Assembly: GCA_029938715.1 (NCBI GenBank)
Contig: JAOZUK010000038.1
Span: 1-32,330 of the forward strand
Origin: Bacteroidales bacterium
GTDB taxonomy: Bacteria; Bacteroidota; Bacteroidia; Bacteroidales; GCA-2748055
DNA: 32,330 bases
Direction of reading: 5' to 3'
The translations under genes were made by a program, and so were the position numbers. Position 1 is the first letter of the stretch. Every line of letters begins with the position of its first letter. Below are positions 32,311-32,330 of this stretch, piece by piece. The notes beneath the pieces were generated by a model. It was not told where the DNA came from, made no database searches, and worked only from the letters and a program-made list of their open reading frames with translations.

Positions 32311-32330
32311 TAATATATATATCTCTGTTA

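Overview
The window looks like chromosomal DNA of a member of the Bacteroidota, probably a marine or anaerobic Bacteroidales/Marinilabiliales-type organism. That placement is inference from family content: a type IX secretion (T9SS) C-terminal sorting domain, a DUF5916 outer-membrane-type protein, Bacteroidota-style FtsX/MacB permeases, a membrane LytTR regulator, several lipoproteins, and promoters of the TAnnTTTG type with a TTG box about 20 nt upstream. No plasmid, phage, CRISPR array or transposase gene is visible.

Layout. (a) 1-5247, minus strand: a possible operon of an 800-aa ABC permease, an RsbW-like ATP-binding protein, a small K+ channel, a DoxX membrane protein and a Gfo/Idh/MocA oxidoreductase cut by the window edge. 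(b) 5474-11300: a small secreted protein, a convergent PQQ-like beta-propeller lipoprotein, a 7-TM protein, a CBM9/DUF5916 protein, a C_GCAxxG_C_C redox protein and an ArsC-like phosphatase/reductase. (c) 11311-15934, minus strand: a Na/Pi cotransporter with an Ig-like N-terminus, pabB, pabC and a metallophosphoesterase lipoprotein, tightly packed. (d) 15990-18854: a heavily deleted DUF3179 pseudogene with a striking palindrome upstream, a CsaA-like tRNA-binding protein, a short MotA/TolQ/ExbB-like protein, a LytTR regulator and a 4-TM protein.

(e) 18.9-22.67 kb is the accessory part. It holds an A/T-rich sulfotransferase-like gene, an orphan T9SS sorting-domain fragment, and two tandem cassettes each containing an ORF6N gene between conserved non-coding flanks. 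It ends at a tRNA-Arg(ACG) gene. The flanks of the two cassettes are more alike (about 87 % over the 5' element, hand count) than the two proteins (about 59 %). (f) 22.8-32.3 kb is housekeeping and envelope: an AsmA-like protein with a long coiled-coil tail, rplS (L19), a C69 dipeptidase whose apparent 5' UTR carries twelve 7-bp repeats, a promoter/terminator pair that may define a small RNA, and an M23 peptidase - anmK - iron alcohol dehydrogenase operon.

The best candidates for something undescribed are the ORF6N cassettes, the putative small RNA at about 28.13-28.27 kb and the heptamer array in the C69 leader. None is proven from sequence alone. All alignments and counts here were done by eye.
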